A stretch of 64,000 nucleotides of DNA, from positions 23,575,501 to 23,639,500 of the forward strand of contig OX344749.2 of the NCBI GenBank assembly GCA_947034885.2, read 5' to 3'. A model generated the notes under the pieces. The model did not search any database, had not been told where the DNA came from, and was given only the letters and a program-made list of their open reading frames with translations. Positions 11,484 to 21,881 of this stretch are shown piece by piece (position 1 is the stretch's first letter; the number at the start of each line of letters is the position of its first letter). The translations under genes and the position numbers were made by a program. This DNA comes from Thuidium tamariscinum (lineage: Eukaryota > Streptophyta > Bryopsida > Hypnales > Thuidiaceae).

Positions 11484-14079
11484 GATTACATGGCGATGAT
11501 TCAATCTTCCATTCTTGAAGGCCAACTACCCTCTGGTATGACATCAAGAATTATTATTCTCTTATCTAAATCAGTTGATCTCGTTGACTTGTCTAATTGG
11601 AGACTCATTACTTTGCTTAATGTCTCTTACAAAATCTTGGCCAAAACATTACACGTGAGACTTCGAAGTCTCTTGTCTGAGGTCATTAGTCTAGACCAAT
11701 CGGCCTTTCTCTCGTTAAAATATATTCTGGACAATATACTCTTACAGTATGAGACAGTAGAATGGACTAAGGAATCTGATCAGGACTTGATCTTCCTCAA
11801 GCTTGATTTTGCTAAAGCATATGATGGTATTTCTTGGAACTTCTTATTTCATGTTATGAAGGAACTAGGTATACCAGACTCATTTATTCATCTAGTTAAA
11901 CTCCTCTTACAAGATGCATCCACCTCTGTTATGCTTAATAGTCAAGCAACCGAGGCTTTCTCCATTTTAAGAGGAGTGAGGCAGGGATGCCTACTTTCTC
12001 CTTATTTATTTCTCCTAGTAGGAGAGGCCCTAAATATGGCTGCCAGAGAAGATCAACGCGTAGGTAAAATTATTGGCATCCATCTTCCAAGTAGTGAAGA
12101 ACAACAATTGGTATCGCAATATGCCGATGATACTAACTTTTTGATCTAGGGTCGAGAAATAATTCTACGGAACACCATTAAATTACTCCAAGGCTTTGGA
12201 ATAGCTTCTGGTTTAACTATGAATTGGACCAAAAGCATAGGTTTTTGGTTCTCAAGGAATCCATTACCTGACTGGACTCAACAATTCGACATTATTTGGG
12301 TACTACAAGGTTCATTGACAAAATTATTAGGAGCCCCGTTTGGTATTACTTTAGATACCACAGATATTGACGCATTTCTTAAAGAGAAAATATCCAAAAA
12401 ACTACGTTATTGGTACTTTCAACGGCTTTGACTCGCAAGACGTGCAGTGATAGTTAATGCTATCTTACTATCAACTCTCTATTATTTCATATCCATATGG
12501 AGTGGGTCCTTGCAAGCTAAAAAATCTATTTGTAGTAGTCTCCGAAATTACCCATGGAGAAGTAGTGAACATAACTCAAGATCGAGAGTTAACTGAGACG
12601 ATTGCTGTTTACCGAAAGCAGTGGGAGGCTTGAGATTACTTGACCCTGAAATCTCCCTCTACGCTCTCCTGGCCGAGTGGATACTCTATGCAGTTGAACC
12701 TAGCATTTCGAATTTAAAGATTCTGCTTAGACACAGGATATCTAAGATGAAGCCTCACCCCAAAGGTGGATTCTGGTATCCATCAAATGTCATGGCTTAT
12801 GATACATAGGCTTTCAGCTACTAGAGATTCATCCATTTAGAATAGACTTATTTCAACGTGGAAAAAACTAGTTCAGCATATAGAACATATCCCACCACTC
12901 AATATTGACGAGATCCTCACCACCAATATATGGTGGACAACAGGTTTTATTGGCACCCAATCGACCTTTACAGTTAATAGGGCCCGAGAACTTGCCTGTC
13001 GTAGAATGCGAACAATTGGAGATTTGTGGGACTCGAATACTAAAGCCTTCTTACCATGGGAGCTACTGTCTCACACATTCTCGCTTACTGATGCAGAACG
13101 ATCACAGTGGAATTTACTCATCTCGTCAATTCCACCAGACTGGATCTCCTTCCTTATAGAGCAGCAGGACCAGTTATATCAAGGTGATTGGATTGGGCTC
13201 TTTACCAATCTCACAAAGCAACTCCCTACAATGGTATGGCAGATCACGGCCCCACAAACAAAAGCATTCTCAGCTCAACCACAATGGTTATTGATACCAA
13301 GTGGGACACCACGTGCAACAGAGGGAAGCTGTCTCATAAACTCTCATTCATCTCCACAGCATTGGAGGAGCTCATTAGCGGCCACATCTGAAGAATCAGG
13401 ATTGTGAAGATACAAAAAGGTCAAAACCGATCCCCCTATCTACTCTTTGCGGGTACCACACAAATTCTCGTCTTTGATCCCGGCAAGTGGAGATGGAAAA
13501 ACGGTCAACCATTATTAAGCTACTTAGCAAATATCAGCTGCCAACTCCTCACCCAACGAAAAGAGCTACGCAAATCTATACCTTCTAAGTGGCCTGATCA
13601 TCTCCCTCATTTGTTTATACCACCTTGGAAGGATATTTGGAGTACAGCCCGGTCAGCAAAGGAATCAACATTCATCTAGTCAGTATGGCATACCGCAATA
13701 GCCGTCAACTCTTGGAGGGCAAAAATCGCTCCAAGCATTGATACTAGGTGGTTGTGTTGCGCAGCAAGGCTTGAGGAATCCCCAGCTCATAGATTCTATG
13801 AATGCTCACAAGCGAGTGAAGTGTGGCTATACGCACAGTCGATTCTCCATCATGCCGAAGGCTTTCTACCTCTCTTGGGACCACATCGTCGATTCAACTT
13901 CAAACAATGTATTTTTGCTGCATCGATTCCCAAGAAGTTTTGAGCTTTTAAAACCATTTGGTCTCTACTGCGAGGGTCTGCATTATGGCTTATCTCGACT
14001 TCGAGGAATAGTTGGGTTTTTGCCCATGATCAGTGGCCCATTCTTAATTTTAAAAATGCCCTCTGGGGAAGTATCCTAG
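11484..14079 (+). pseudogene. LINE 3' half: reverse transcriptase and zinc-binding C-terminus
   Basis: The frame from 11472 contains RT motifs in order: SNWRLITLLNVSYKILAK, LKLDFAKAYD, GVRQGCLLSPYLF and YADDTNFLI with the catalytic YADD. A TAG at about 12147-12149 stops the frame, but the same frame continues with GREIILRNTIKLL. A TGA near 12429 interrupts it again before LARRAVIVNAILLSTLYY. Near 13750-13840 CCAARLEESPAHRFYECSQ resembles the C-terminal zinc-binding domain of plant L1 reverse transcriptases, with one cysteine displaced. The 3' UTR ends TTTCCATTTGATTC followed by poly(A). Confidence 0.85.
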
Positions 14080-14779
14080 ATTTTGGTCGTGCAGCGCTCC
14101 TGAAGACACAACGCCGAATTCGTCATCAACCCCAACATGCGGATAGACTATGGCAAGAATTCGAGCAACTCTGGATGCGTACTCCGATCTTTGCCACTAG
14201 AGTTAGTAATTGCATCATTTGGCACCAGAACAACCCTCCGTCTTCTTGTATTTTTAGCTAGTTTCTTTTTACTTGTTGTTGGTGACTCTCGTTCTGTTCT
14301 CCTTTTCTTTGTCCAACCTTTTGGGGATTGGCTGTTCTGTTTCGCGTTCACTTTAATTCAATGGGTTTCCATTTGATTCAAAAAAAAAAAAAAAATTTAA
14401 GGGAAGTAATAATAATTTTTTAAATTTGAGTGGAATAACCTCATTTGATTTCAAAAGAATCTTAATTAGTTACTAGTTAATTTCTTTTTTCTTAAAATCT
14501 AGCAAAGTACAATAAATGGAATAGCAAGGTTGTTTAAAGGATTGCAGTAAAAGATCCATGATAGTAGGTCCATGGTAATAGGCATTAAAATTTACTAAAG
14601 TTAATAAAATTTGGCCAAATTTTTTTAATGGAATCTTTAAAAAATTGTATGCTTATAAGCTTACAAATTCACAAACTCACAAAATAACAATCTTGCTATT
14701 AGACATGTGATTTCATCCTTAAAAAATAAAACCAAAAAAATTCCTTCATAAATTGAAAAGAAGTGAATTACCTTGCTTC

Positions 14780-16224
14780 TTAACCTCTCGGCGCCTAGAG
14801 GAGTTCCATGCATTAGATGTTTTTTGGGAGATTAGAAGACTGTTTCAGGCCTGTTCCCAAGGCTGCGAACAGTCAGAATAAAATATAATAAAAAAATAAA
14901 AAAATAATTTTTTTCGAAAAATAATTTTAAATTTTTTTTTTTAATATTGTTATCTGACGTGGCAGTCTCTCGACCACGTCAGATCGCAGATGTGGCAGTT
15001 CCCGACAGCGTTCCCACAGTTGGGAACTCGCAGTCTTCTAAACTGCTGAAAAAACATCTAATGATTGCAGCCCAAAAAAAAAAAAAAAATATTTTGACCG
15101 CAACCATGGGACTGTACTTGGCACTGAAAGGTACTAAGAAGCAAGATGGAGGGGAGTAATAACAAAAATCTACCATTAGATCAAGAAAGAAGAGGTGAAT
15201 TTTTTGATAGATCCCACTAGAAGACAATGATCAACTAATCAATAATTTTATATAACTAAATTCATTCATTGCAAAATTAACCAAATATTTTTCTTCTAAA
15301 TTCTTAACAAGTTTGATTATTGATACATTAAGACAAAAGTGTGGGTACCCACATTGGCCTCTGAGAAGATCTACCCTACTATAAAATAATCATAAACAAA
15401 ATGAATTTTGGTGCAACTAAGCTCTTTCTACATATAATGAAGAGGGAATAATTGATACCTTCCTATTGGCCATAAGAGGACTTATAATGCTACAAGACAA
15501 TGATCAAACAAAATAAAATTCAGTGTAGTAAAGATGTTTATTTACAAATTTAAAAAAAAATTTAAACAACTCCAATAACAATACATCAATAGAAAATTAT
15601 TGGTACCTTTCCCTAGGCTCCAAGAAGATCTACATTATTATAGGACAATGATCAAATACAAACTTAATTCTATCTCCGTTCATCTTTCATATTAATTGAG
15701 TTCTTCATCTCCATTATGTATACTTCTAAGTAAGATTGAAAATTAGAATTTTAATCCAAATTCAATATAACTATGATAATAGGTGCACAATAGTAAGTGC
15801 TAAAATTTATTTTAAAAAAAAAAAATTGATCCAAATTTTAAGATGGAATCAATTTTTATGAATACAATTAAGTTTTCTAAGTACTTTTTCAAAATCTAAA
15901 TCCTTCAAAGCAACCCTTTTTATTAGATTTTGAAAAACTACTAGGATAGAGATCACTTAAATTTAGTAAAGCATTGTATTTCTACATGCATCTATCTTAT
16001 GGTCCATAAAATACTTTCCAAACATGTTCACACTTTTTCATCCAAATATGACAATTTCATTTATATTTCAAATATAAATGTGGCAAAAAAAGGATTACTT
16101 TCATTTATTGAAAAGAAGACTTTTGTTTTGAAATGGTGCAATTCGGCACTACAGTGCCCAAAAAAGGGCTACTTAAAAGTATTGTCAAAACCGAAATATG
16201 TTGCCGTGGGCACTCAGGGGTTAA
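14780..16224. mobile_element. TTAA-bounded element, about 1.4 kb, carrying a nested MITE
   Basis: The left end TTAACCTCTCGGCGCC and the complement of the right end TTAACCCCTGAGTGCC match at 12 or 13 of 16 bases. The pattern is that of the element at 2044-2689. The interior is AT-rich with no transposase, and the MITE at 14814-15060 lies just inside the left end. The long distance between the ends makes this pairing less certain than the shorter copies. Confidence 0.4.
14814..15060. mobile_element. MITE with GATGTTTT termini, TA-flanked
   Basis: The termini are TA-GATGTTTTTT and AAAAAACATC-TA. The interior has GAAGACTGTTTCAGGCCTGTTCCC on one side, GTTCCCACAGTTGGGAAC and CAGTCTTC on the other, and a 30-bp palindrome built on CTGACGTGGCAG and CCACGTCAG. 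A copy with the same ends is at 45996-46243, and a related interior is at 7332-7673. Confidence 0.7.
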
Positions 16225-16657
16225 AAAGACAAGCATTTCATCCCATAAGCATTGAAGTTATGGATTTTTAATGATTCAGACTCAAACTACTTCATTTGAG
16301 TGGAGAAACCCCCCTCGTTTGCTCCAAACGGTTAGTGATGAAAGAGGCTCTTCAAATCATATCCTGAAATTGAAATGGGATGCTGGGAAGAAGAAATCAG
16401 TGACACTTGGGAAATTATTGTCAACACAATATTTTATGATTGTGAAAATTGATTCCATCCAGAAATATTCCAACCTGCACCAATTCGAAAGAGTTCCAGT
16501 TTGGTAGATTGGTGCTTCTCGCATGATAAGGACAAAGTATTGGATACAGAGTACAAGGATCAAAATGATTACAAAGTTAAGAGATGGAATCTCAAAGAAA
16601 AATGTTTACAAAGATGGTGACTTAAGACTCCTACACTCGTAAAAGAAAATGAGCTCT
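16225..16657. other. Region downstream of PGK, probably its 3' UTR and spacer
   Basis: No independent gene is seen. PGK is transcribed leftward into this region, so the part next to 16657 is likely 3' UTR. Confidence 0.4.
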
Positions 16658-19514
16658 CTACGCATGGATACGGACATCGTCCAAGGCGGCCACTCCAGGC
16701 AAAACCTTGCCTTCCAGAAGCTCCAAACTGGCCCCCCCGCCAGTCGAAACGTGGCTCATTTGGTCTCCTAATCCAGCCTTCTCCACGGCTGCCACCGAGT
16801 CGCCTCCGCCCACGACGGTGATGGCGCCGTCCTTCGTCAGCTGCGCCAACGTCTTCGCCACGGAGTACGTGCCCAACGAAAACTTCTCAAACTCGAACAC
16901 ACCCATGGGACCGTTCCACAACACCGTCTGCAACCCCAAATGACAGTGCAAGCAACATCAATACTCCATCACGCTTGTGGGGGGGCGATAATCCCGCTTG
17001 TGAAAAGAACTACCCGACCTCCTACAACGTGAGAACTAAGAACAAACAACACAACACTCTCGACATGCCCAACACACACGCATTGGTACCTTAGCGTCCT
17101 TCAAAGCCTCCTGGAACTGCTTGATAGCATCGGGACCGATGTCGAGACCCATCCATCCTGAAGTCAAAGTGCACAACACCCACTGTCAATGACGCGCCTC
17201 CGGGAAGTTACTGTTCGCGATCGCAACATCCACTCTAAAGGAAAACATCAATTTGGCAATACCCCCACATGCCCAAACAAGATTTGGCAGCAGCTTTGAA
17301 AATCACGGAATCATAAGTCCCTGCCCAAATCCCAGCAGCCCACACCGTCCACTCTGAATTGAGAATGCGATTCCAAGTGCCCTCACCATCGGGAATCTCC
17401 GACGAACTAACAATCTGCGTTTCGGCGTCCGCGGCGAACTTGTTCGCAGCCAGCACGTCCACCGGCAAGATGAGCTCCACACCCTTCTTCTTCGCAAGCT
17501 CCACCAGGCTCTTCGCAAGCTCGATCTTGTCGTCCTCCACCAGCGAAGAACCCACGCTCTTGCCGTCAGCCTTGAAAAACGTAAAGATCATGCCGCCGCC
17601 CAAGATCACCTTGTCGCACACGTTCATCAACGACTCGATCACCGTGATCTTCGACGAGATCTTGCTGCCTCCAACCTGAAACGGAGCAACCACACTTCGG
17701 TCAGACAAACACATCACATCAATCCATATTCGCAAGAATCTCTCAAAAAATGGTTCACAAACCAGCCACCGCAAATCACACCGCTGCTCTCAATAGCACC
17801 ACCACATTGCAATGCCTGCCTCTGCTTCCATTGCAACATGCCATTCCTCTGACACGGAATCACGCCATTTCCAGGGGGCAGTCATTGAACCGGCCATATC
17901 CCAAAAGCAATAACCCACACCCGATCACGGCCATCCCATTCGTATCAGTGCAACACTAACGGTTATAGCATTACATTCAAGCACAAGGGCGAAATTGCTC
18001 ACAATGGCCACGAAAGGCTTCGTCGGCTTCTGCACCACACCCGCCAGGTACGCCAGCTCCTTCTCCAGCAACAGACCCGCCAACCGCGAAGACACGTAAT
18101 CGGCGATTCCGGCAGTGGAGGCGTGTGCCCGGTGCGCCGTGCCGAATGCGTCCAGCACAAAGAAGTCGATGTTCTCCGACAACTTCTTCGAAAACTCGAT
18201 GTCGTTCTTCTCCTCCTCCTTGTAGAATCGCACATTCTCCAACAGTAAAACCTCGCCTTCCTGCAATCTCACACACACAAGTCCACTTTAAACATGCGCT
18301 CGAATACATTATTTGGGCACCATACAAACATAAACAGAACCACAAATCGGTGTCAAACTGCACCTCCTCCCCAATCGGTTACCATCGCATCACACAAGAA
18401 ACCACAAAAAACTCACTTTCAATGCGGCGATCTTCGACTTCACTTCCTCACCGATGCTGTCGGGTGCAAGCTCCACCGTCTGTCCCAGCAACTCCGACAG
18501 CCTCCCTGCAAATTCACAACACAATCCCCACTTTCGTGAGATATCAGCGCCAGTCAATTCACCACTGATCTCTTGCACCACCCGCGCATGCAAGCGCTCA
18601 CTACTCGAAAGACCACGTTCAAGATTTCGGCTCATTTCGAGATTGTTAACCAATCGTGTCAATGGTGTTCACCCTTATCAATGATACTAACAAGTCAATC
18701 TCATCGTACACGCATCCCCAATTCCACATTCAAATTCGCACAGAATTACGCCCTCGTGCAAACCCTATCCGTCATTACACAGCTGCAAACCCATCACACG
18801 GCGTCTCGATTCCAACAAAGCCTCCTCCTGAACGCGCATCCCAATCTCCCACAACTCCGCAGCATAAAATCCTCGGTCCCATTGATCCCGGAACCCTACT
18901 AAATGATTCCTCCTAAATTCTGTCCCCAGCTCCTACAACACTCCAAGCCGCAGGAACGAACTGCCGAAGGTAAGGGCATGGGAGCACTCGGTACCTGCTA
19001 CGGGCTTCAAGCTGAACTTCTCCTCGGGGCCCTTCTTGGGACGCCCCAGGTGGCTCGCCAACACCACCTTCGCGCCCGCCTTCGTCAAGTATTGGATAGT
19101 CGGCAGCGACGCGCGAATGCGCGTGTCGTCCGTGATGCTCCTCTCGTCGTTCAGCGGCACGTTCAAGTCCGCCCTCACGAACACTGTCTTGCCCTTGAAC
19201 TCCGCCGCGTCCACGTCCTTGATGGACTTCTTCGCGTCCGACCCCTTCGTCGCCGGCCTCTGCACGTCGCTTTGGGCATCGTCCTCCGGCAGCTGCGCCG
19301 TCTTGCTCAGCTGCTCCGTCTTCGACGCCTCCGCCACGATGCGCACCACGCGGGCCTTCGGCGACGCAATTCGCGTGCTCGACCTACACACGCGCAGGGT
19401 CTTGCCCGTGAACGCCGACTGCGCAGTCGCTCGGGAAACTTGCGCACTCTGGACGGCCGCCCTAGTGGACAACCCACTGGCCGCGACGGCAGCGCCCATC
19501 GCCAGAGTCTCCAT
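16658..19514 (-). CDS. PGK: Phosphoglycerate kinase, plastid-targeted, six coding exons
   Basis: PGK converts 1,3-bisphosphoglycerate plus ADP to 3-phosphoglycerate plus ATP, and runs in reverse in the Calvin cycle. Exons by phase: 19514-18995, 18505-18417, 18260-18003, 17675-17387, 17157-17090, 16927-16658; total 497 aa. The first 60 or so residues are rich in Ala, Ser and Arg, like a chloroplast transit peptide, followed by an acidic Gln-rich linker (about 62-98). Core motifs: [10 protein letters not shown] (112-121), SHLGRPK (154-160), [14 protein letters not shown] (about 211-223), [13 protein letters not shown] (from 240), [34 protein letters not shown] and [14 protein letters not shown]. 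The residue before [10 protein letters not shown] is Leu (239), where PGKs normally have Asn. The end, [11 protein letters not shown], resembles green algal enzymes. The coding DNA is GC-richer than its surroundings. Confidence 0.95.
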
Positions 19515-21273
19515 CCTGAAGTCGAATTCTTCAAATGCTCCCTATAACACACAGCAACCTCATCAATCCCCCAATCCCCAATCCTCGAAACTCCCTATTC
19601 TAGATTCGCATTTTCAGAATCGCAATTACAGACCCCACAGGTTTGAAATGCACACACAATCCCCACATTCCATTCCCAGCATGAAGAACCCTCCAAGAGC
19701 CAAGCATCTGCAGTACCCGAAAATTCAATGCAATGAAGTGTGCGTGCCGCGATGCACTGGGAATAAAACTTTCAAATTGGTGAGCCTGGATTGGAGCTGC
19801 GGTGCTCAACGCGATCCTAACCTGGAATATGGCGATGGCAGAGGTCTGTGGTGACTGTTGCGGATGCGAGGGTGAATCAGGAAGCGGGAGAAGGAGAGAC
19901 AACCAAGTGGAATTGACGGATACAACGGCTCAGGAAGGGCTGTGGGGATATGGCAAGTCCCTGAGTGCTGCTATTGGTGCGCTTTCTGGGCTGCCCTTCC
20001 TGGTCCTCACGTCCTCACATCTCCTTCCCGCTTGTCTTTTCGCGATCAACTCTAAGCTTACTGAGCTCTGATCTTTTCGCTGCCCGCCCAGCTCATGCCC
20101 GATTGCCCGAACCCCGAGATGATGTGTTGGCAGCAGAGGCCCTGTCCCCACTTGCATGGCCAATGGAGGTTCTTTTTCCCTGCAGTGACCGCTTGCCACG
20201 CCGATGATGGTCGGGCAGCGCTTCTGGCCAGGGCCTTATGTGGCGCCAGTTGGCTGCAACTATGCACTGGTACCACAGGAATGACGATGTGGTTCTGGGG
20301 TGCGGATGTAAATTTTGCTGGGACACAATTTGGCTTGAGTTTGGCTTGCGGACTTCCATGCGAAGTTGCAATCAGGAAACAAGTTTCAAGTTTTCCAAAC
20401 TTCAAATTGCTTTGGCCAACTTTCATGGTGCATATATTTTCATGTGAAAAGGGAGAAACTACATTTAAGGAGTAACTTAGCTTTGTCTTGTTCTCAAACT
20501 ACAAGCAGCCCAAAAATTTAAGTCTAATGATGAAATTAGTTTCATGGAAGTGGAAACTTGCTCGGACCACACTTCTCCTTATATTCTAGCCAGCACACGA
20601 TTCCGATTCCCCTTGCAAATACCACACATTTGCATGTGAACACTTCCATGTGGAGTTCCGGAAAACTTTGTGTCTTCTGCAAAGTGTGGTCGAATCCGGC
20701 ACACGGACTTAAGGAAACGATGATGCCCATTTTAGACAGGATTACGTTACGACCATGACGATGTGGTCAACTGTGGCTACAACAGTAGTGTATCGCTATA
20801 TTGTTGTGCATGCTTATGTTATGAGAACCGTAAGCGTTCACAATAGTCCTCTTGACAAAACTCGTCCACGGAGGATTATTTTCGATAATCTTCAGTAAAC
20901 AGTGTTTTCCACGACCTTGTTACTTCAGAATCATCACTGGAGAAGTAGATCACAGCAGTTTGTATTACAAGCAGATTTTCCGATATCGCACCCCTTGTTT
21001 ATCGCATCTGTAGAAAATTTTGATCTGTTTACAAACCGGTATAGTGTCATGGTTAGCAAACAAACTAAACCTGTTTCGAGGAAGCACCAACTAATTGTTT
21101 CCAAAAAAAAAGTAACCTACAGTTGGGAAATCTAAAGTTGTTTACGAGACTAAGACCTCACTTCGCAATAAATTCACGATCGAATGAAAAGGTCTATTGT
21201 TTCGATACCTTATATCGTCTTCGCAGGGGATTTTCATGATGGCCAGAGAGTGATACACACCCCTCATTTCCTT
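19515..21273. other. PGK upstream region (5' UTR and promoter), no other gene seen
   Basis: This moderately GC-rich stretch lies directly upstream of the PGK start codon and downstream of GCP2. The overlapping short frames (for example 19600-19902 and 20058-20475) change strand and lack protein features. I treat them as chance openings in a leader and promoter region. No clear TATA element could be assigned. Confidence 0.4.
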
Positions 21274-21495
21274 TTACACTTCCTCGTAAGGGAAGTTCGT
21301 GATCCTACAGGTTTGAGTTTGCCCAATTTTCTCTTCTAGAAATTCTTCATATGGAAAATTCAGGAGAAAATGTCCGAATCCTGGCTCCGTTTCGAAGGCT
21401 GAGTCATTGACATCAGAGTCGTCCGAGTCTGTATCTGAATTTAAGTCCAAGAGACGTTGTTCCACACTCCTCTTCGCTCCCGGTTTCGTGGTCAT
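21274..21495 (-). CDS. Small acidic open reading frame, 73 codons, unknown
   Basis: I do not recognise this protein. It has a basic start (MTTKPGAKRSVEQRLLDL), an acidic serine-aspartate stretch (DTDSDDSDVNDS) and a C-terminal half carrying the hexapeptide NFPYEE twice, the second copy three residues before the stop. The start ATG is immediately preceded by GGGGCTCAG, a good splice acceptor. The segment could therefore be the last exon of a transcript starting further right, such as an alternative 3' end of GCP2, whose stop is 387 bp upstream on the same strand. It may also be chance. Confidence 0.3.
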   Translation of the reverse strand: MTTKPGAKRSVEQRLLDLNSDTDSDDSDVNDSAFETEPGFGHFLLNFPYEEFLEEKIGQTQTCRITNFPYEEV

Positions 21496-21881
21496 CTGAG
21501 CCCCGAGGAACCCTCAACACAGTCAGAAAAAGACAATCCATGAATCTTCAATAACATCATCAAAACTGTAAAAACTTATACGATCTATGGACAATCCTTA
21601 AATCAATGAATTCTAGGGCTGAACTAAGTTCCGGCATAGAACTGGGCCATTGCATTTGCATGTTACAACAATGTTATACCCGGGTGCGCTGCAAGCAAGA
21701 GTTCAAACAACCAATTCCGGCGGAACTTGATTATCGATAATGTAAAAAAGAAATGTGCAGCAACCCTTCAGTATAATGCTCAACAGCTTCGTAGCACGAA
21801 CTTCGGATAGCCCGCGGAAAAGTGAGCACTTACCCATACAATACCGATTGTTTCACAGAAAACGAATTAACTTATTTGATG

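Larger units (their letters stand above)
9004..14392. mobile_element. Dead L1-type LINE with inverted 5' half
   Basis: The element has two parts in opposite orientation. The segment from 9004 to about 11475 reads on the minus strand and carries the end of ORF1, the endonuclease and the start of the reverse transcriptase. The segment from about 11484 to 14392 reads on the plus strand and carries the rest of the reverse transcriptase, the zinc-binding C-terminus, the 3' UTR and a poly(A) of about 15. The two halves overlap only in GATTACATG (9004-9012 complement and 11484-11492). AAATTTAA flanks both sides. This is the structure left by twin-primed reverse transcription of a non-LTR element. 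In-frame stops show that it is inactive. Confidence 0.85.

Noticed and set aside
11476-11525. Minus-strand ATG at 11525 as the start of a LINE protein
   Set aside because: The first codons are the antisense of the plus-strand LINE half; the true minus-strand LINE sequence begins at the inversion junction near 11475.
17750-19854. Long plus-strand frames opposite PGK (for example 18903-19547 and 19036-19854)
   Set aside because: They are antisense shadows of GC-rich PGK exons; PGK motifs explain the opposite strand completely.
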